Positions 5,894 through 8,290 of a stretch of 8,290 nt of DNA are shown here, piece after piece; positions within the stretch are counted from its first letter, which is position 1; each line of letters opens with the position of its first letter. The DNA is from Lachnospiraceae bacterium (lineage in GTDB: Bacteria > Bacillota > Clostridia > Lachnospirales > Lachnospiraceae), in assembly GCA_017964745.1 (NCBI GenBank), contig JAGCRJ010000195.1, positions 1 to 8,290 of the forward strand, given 5' to 3'. A program made the translations under genes and the position numbers. Under the pieces are notes generated by a model. It was not told where the DNA came from. It worked only from the letters and a program-made list of their open reading frames with translations, and ran no database searches.

Positions 5894-6433
5894 ATGGGAA
5901 TTTACGATCAGGCAAAAGAGGTATTTACCGAGGTTCTCGGAAACGCTGATCCTTCGCAGGGAGATCTGCTCGTTGTGGGCTGTTCAACCAGTACAGTACA
6001 GGGAGATATGCCCGGAACCAATTCCAGTGAGGATATCGCAGATGAACTGTACAGAGCACTTACCGATGTGTTCGGCGGAAAATATGATATCGCCGTTCAA
6101 TGCTGCGAGCATCTGAACAGGGCCCTTATTGTGGAAAAGAAAGTCGCGGATAAATACGATCTTCCCATCGTTAACGTTGTTCCTCACAGAAAAGCGGGCG
6201 GCGCTTTTGCGACAAAGCATTACGGTTCTCTTTCCGAGCCCGTCGCAGTGGAGGATATAAAGTCGAAGGCTGTTCTCGGAATAGACATAGGCGGCGTAAT
6301 GATCGGAATGCATATGAGACCGGTTGTGGTTCCTTTAAAGCTTGAGCATAAGCACATCGGTGAAGCAATAATCCTTGCCGGAAGAAGCCGCTATAAATAT
6401 ATCGGAGGAGAGAGAGCCAGATATGGGGAGTGA
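5894..6433 (+). CDS. UPF0340 family protein (TIGR01440, YwlG-like)
   Basis: A 179-residue conserved protein of the UPF0340/DUF436 family, whose best-known member is Bacillus subtilis YwlG. Its biochemical function is not established. Family-like segments include VVGCSTSTVQG (28-37), QCCEHLNRALIVE (69-81), the VPHRKAGGAFAT block (96-107), and a C-terminal GIDIGGVMIGMHMRPV stretch (129-144). The length is the usual one, no membrane segment or signal peptide is seen, and it is predicted cytoplasmic. GGGAGA at 5879-5884, nine bases before ATG 5894, fixes the start. The gene begins an operon: its last 11 bases overlap the start of the deacylase gene. Conserved Cys and His residues hint at an enzymatic or metal-binding role, but this is speculation. 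Confidence 0.88.
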   Translation: MGIYDQAKEVFTEVLGNADPSQGDLLVVGCSTSTVQGDMPGTNSSEDIADELYRALTDVFGGKYDIAVQCCEHLNRALIVEKKVADKYDLPIVNVVPHRKAGGAFATKHYGSLSEPVAVEDIKSKAVLGIDIGGVMIGMHMRPVVVPLKLEHKHIGEAIILAGRSRYKYIGGERARYGE

Positions 6434-6899
6434 AGCTGTTAAGTCATGGCTTGATGCAAGGGGGTTCGGTGACAGGATAACGGTTCATTCCGAGACCATT
6501 GATACCGTGGAGCATGCCGCACAGCAGATAGGCTGCAGCGAAGCGGAGATCGCAAAGACTCTTTCCTTTATCGTAGATGACAAGCCTGTCATAATTGTAA
6601 TGGCGGGAGACGGAAGAGTGAACAGCTCCAAGTTCAAGGCACTGTTCCATACAAAACCGTCCATGATACCGAGGGACAGGGTAGAGGAACTTACCGGATT
6701 CTTACCCGGTGGTGTTTGCCCCTTCGGAGTTCCGTCGGATATTCCTGTGTGGCTTGATATATCCATGAAGAGATTTGAATACATACACCCCGCCGGGGGA
6801 AGTGAGTTCGTATCCGTTAAGCTCACTCCCGAAGAACTTGAGAAGGCTACCGATTTCGCAGGCTGGTGCGATGTTTGTAAAGGATGGGAAGAAGAGTGA
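6423..6899 (+). CDS. YbaK/EbsC-type aminoacyl-tRNA deacylase
   Basis: A 158-residue stand-alone deacylase of the YbaK/ProX superfamily. These trans-editing enzymes hydrolyse wrongly charged tRNAs such as Cys- or Ala-tRNA(Pro). The conserved lysine expected at the active site is K45 in EIAKTLSFIV. The glycine-rich loop LPGGVCPFG (94-102) and the HPAGGS block (122-127) also fit the family. ATG 6423 is chosen because GGAGGAG at 6404-6410 lies upstream and the family starts with a helix of this type. A longer in-frame start at 6375 would extend 59 bases into the upstream gene. It overlaps the UPF0340 gene by 11 bases and the permease gene by 4, so all three are probably translated together. Which mischarged tRNA it clears cannot be told from sequence. 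Confidence 0.88.
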   Translation: MGSEAVKSWLDARGFGDRITVHSETIDTVEHAAQQIGCSEAEIAKTLSFIVDDKPVIIVMAGDGRVNSSKFKALFHTKPSMIPRDRVEELTGFLPGGVCPFGVPSDIPVWLDISMKRFEYIHPAGGSEFVSVKLTPEELEKATDFAGWCDVCKGWEEE

Positions 6900-7999
6900 A
6901 AGAAAAGAAATATAGTTCGTTCAAAGATTTTCTGAAGAAAAAGGATATTGAGATCTCACTTAAGAGATACGCTATCGATGCGCTCGGTGCCATGGCACAG
7001 GGACTTTTCTGTTCGCTCCTTATCGGAACGATCATCGAGACCATCGGAACACAGTTTCATATTGATTTTCTCACTCAGCCCATTGCCACAGTCGGACCGG
7101 TTGAATACACCGTAGGAAGCATGGCTAAGGCAATGAGCGGACCGGCTATGGCTGTTGCCATAGGATATGCACTTAAGTGTCCGCCGCTTGTTCTCTTTTC
7201 ACTTATAACCGTGGGCTTTTCATCTAATGCCCTGGGCGGTGCCGGCGGACCTCTTGCTGTACTCTTTGTTGCGATAATCGCTGCAGAGATAGGTAAGATG
7301 GTATCAAAGGAGACCAAGATCGACATACTGGTCACACCGTTTGTCACAATCTCGGTCGGAATGTTCTTTTCATGGCTGATCGCTCCCGCGCTCGGAACAG
7401 CGGCATCATCGATCGGAAGTCTCATCATGTGGGCAACCGATCTTCAGCCCTTCCTTATGGGAATACTGGTCTCTGTCATTGTCGGTATGGCTCTTACACT
7501 TCCGATCTCTTCGGCCGCCATATGCGGTGCACTGGCCCTCACCGGACTTGCCGGTGGTGCTGCGGTTGCGGGATGCTGTGCACAGATGATCGGATTTGCT
7601 GTTATATCATTCAAGGAGAATAAGTTCGGAGGACTCGTATCACAGGGACTCGGAACATCAATGCTCCAGATGGGTAATATCGTTAAGAACCCCAGAGTGT
7701 GGATAGCACCCACTCTCGCATCGGCGATCACCGGTCCCATCGCAACCTGTGTATTCCGGTTAAAGATGAACGGAACCGCCATTTCGTCCGGTATGGGAAC
7801 CTGCGGACTTGTAGGTCCTATCGGAGTCTATACCGGATGGGTGAAGGATATTCTGAACGGCGCCAAGGCCTCGATCACATGGTTCGACTGGCTCGGACTC
7901 GTTCTTATATGTTTCGTGCTTCCCGCAGTCTTTTCGCTTATCATACATAAGATCGTGGTAAAGCTGGGATGGGTCAAGCCCGGAGACCTCAAGATCTGA
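6896..7999 (+). CDS. PTS EIIC-like membrane permease (PTS_EIIC_2 type)
   Basis: A polytopic membrane protein of about 367 residues resembling the PTS_EIIC_2 group of phosphotransferase-system IIC proteins. A charged N-terminus (KEKKYSSFKDFLKKKDIE) is followed by many Gly/Ala-rich hydrophobic segments. Blocks such as AQGLFCSLLIGTIIETIG, GAGGPLAVLF, AAICGALALTGLAGG, and GLVGPIGVYTGW near the end match the style of the family. No IIA or IIB domain is fused or encoded next door, so phosphate-coupled sugar uptake is unproven and the substrate is unknown. GTG 6896 is preferred because it gives a GTGA stop-start overlap with the deacylase and leaves AAAGGA at 6879-6884 as ribosome binding site. ATG 6884, four codons earlier, has AAAGG directly abutting it. 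No clear terminator follows in the 34 bases before the next gene. Confidence 0.87.
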   Translation: MKEKKYSSFKDFLKKKDIEISLKRYAIDALGAMAQGLFCSLLIGTIIETIGTQFHIDFLTQPIATVGPVEYTVGSMAKAMSGPAMAVAIGYALKCPPLVLFSLITVGFSSNALGGAGGPLAVLFVAIIAAEIGKMVSKETKIDILVTPFVTISVGMFFSWLIAPALGTAASSIGSLIMWATDLQPFLMGILVSVIVGMALTLPISSAAICGALALTGLAGGAAVAGCCAQMIGFAVISFKENKFGGLVSQGLGTSMLQMGNIVKNPRVWIAPTLASAITGPIATCVFRLKMNGTAISSGMGTCGLVGPIGVYTGWVKDILNGAKASITWFDWLGLVLICFVLPAVFSLIIHKIVVKLGWVKPGDLKI

Positions 8000-8033
8000 T
8001 CACATTTAACCATCATTAAAGGAGAAGTGAATT

Positions 8034-8290
8034 ATGGATGCCAATAATATGAATGCAACACCCGTAACTCCCACACCCGAAAATGCTCAGGCTGAGGCAA
8101 ACCCTGTGCCTGTGACACCTTCGCCCGAACCCCGTAAAAAGAGTTCCGGCAGATTTCTCTTTCTTTTGATCGGTCTTATCATCGGTGTCTGTGCTACGGC
8201 AGCGATCGTTTTGGTGCTTACGAAGATGAAGGACGGCTTCGGTAAAACCGCCAAGCTTGAAGGAGATGGATACGAGACTCCGGAAGAAGC
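8034..8290 (+). CDS. Single-pass membrane protein with Pro/Thr-rich tail (partial)
   Basis: The start of a gene cut by the window edge; 85 complete codons are visible. Residues 1-35 form a low-complexity, Pro/Thr/Glu/Asn-rich tail with repeated TPxP-like units (TPVTPTPE, VTPSPEPRKK). A basic patch RKKSSGR (34-40) and one hydrophobic segment (about 41-63, FLFLLIGLIIGVCATAAIVL) follow. The segment GDGYETPEE then begins what is probably an extracellular domain. The basic patch before the helix predicts the tail is cytoplasmic. TPEEAvxAY-type starts occur in many clostridial secreted or membrane-anchored domains of unknown function, but too little is visible to assign one. AAAGGAG at 8018-8024, nine bases before ATG 8034, supports the start. 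It lies 34 bases after the permease gene with no clear promoter, so it may be its operon partner. Confidence 0.8.
   Translation, partial: MDANNMNATPVTPTPENAQAEANPVPVTPSPEPRKKSSGRFLFLLIGLIIGVCATAAIVLVLTKMKDGFGKTAKLEGDGYETPEE

Overview
The window reads as ordinary chromosome from a low-to-mid GC Firmicute, most likely a Lachnospiraceae-type clostridium. This is inferred from protein style (LytTR/GHKL two-component pair, UPF0340 protein, PTS_EIIC_2-type permease, UlaG-like hydrolase), strong AGGAGG-type ribosome binding sites, and tightly packed genes that all lie on the + strand. No rRNA, tRNA, CRISPR array, transposase or phage gene was seen. No gene-free stretch exceeds about 225 bases.

Layout. 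(1) 1-1531: the C-terminal GTPase part of HflX, overlapped by 20 bases by a UlaG-like metallo-beta-lactamase (MBL) fold hydrolase. (2) 1531-1755: the most structured non-coding stretch. It holds a 20-base-period tandem direct repeat, a possible weak promoter, a strong hairpin with a seven-C loop and a terminator-like tail, and then a second promoter with a perfect TATAAT. (3) 1756-5385: a five-gene same-strand cluster of a LytTR response regulator, a multi-pass GHKL sensor kinase of the AgrC type, two small membrane proteins of unknown function, and a second, shorter MBL-fold hydrolase. Spacings of 4, 54, 40 and 1 bases suggest one transcript. (4) 5386-5805: a monocistronic HU gene with a clear extended -10 promoter and a 12-bp perfect-stem terminator. 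(5) 5818-7999: an operon of a UPF0340 (YwlG-type) protein, a YbaK-type aminoacyl-tRNA deacylase and a stand-alone PTS EIIC-like permease. Each gene overlaps the next. (6) 8034-end: the start of a single-pass membrane protein with a Pro/Thr-rich N-terminal tail, cut by the window edge.

The part most worth following up is the LytTR module with its upstream region. The kinase and regulator resemble quorum-sensing (Agr-like) pairs, but no peptide precursor or AgrB-type processing protease is encoded beside them. Instead the pair is followed by small membrane proteins and an MBL hydrolase. The direct repeats have roughly the geometry expected for a LytTR operator, although not its classical consensus. 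The hairpin between them and the regulator could terminate a very short transcript, giving a possible small RNA with a C-rich loop. These are inferences from sequence alone.
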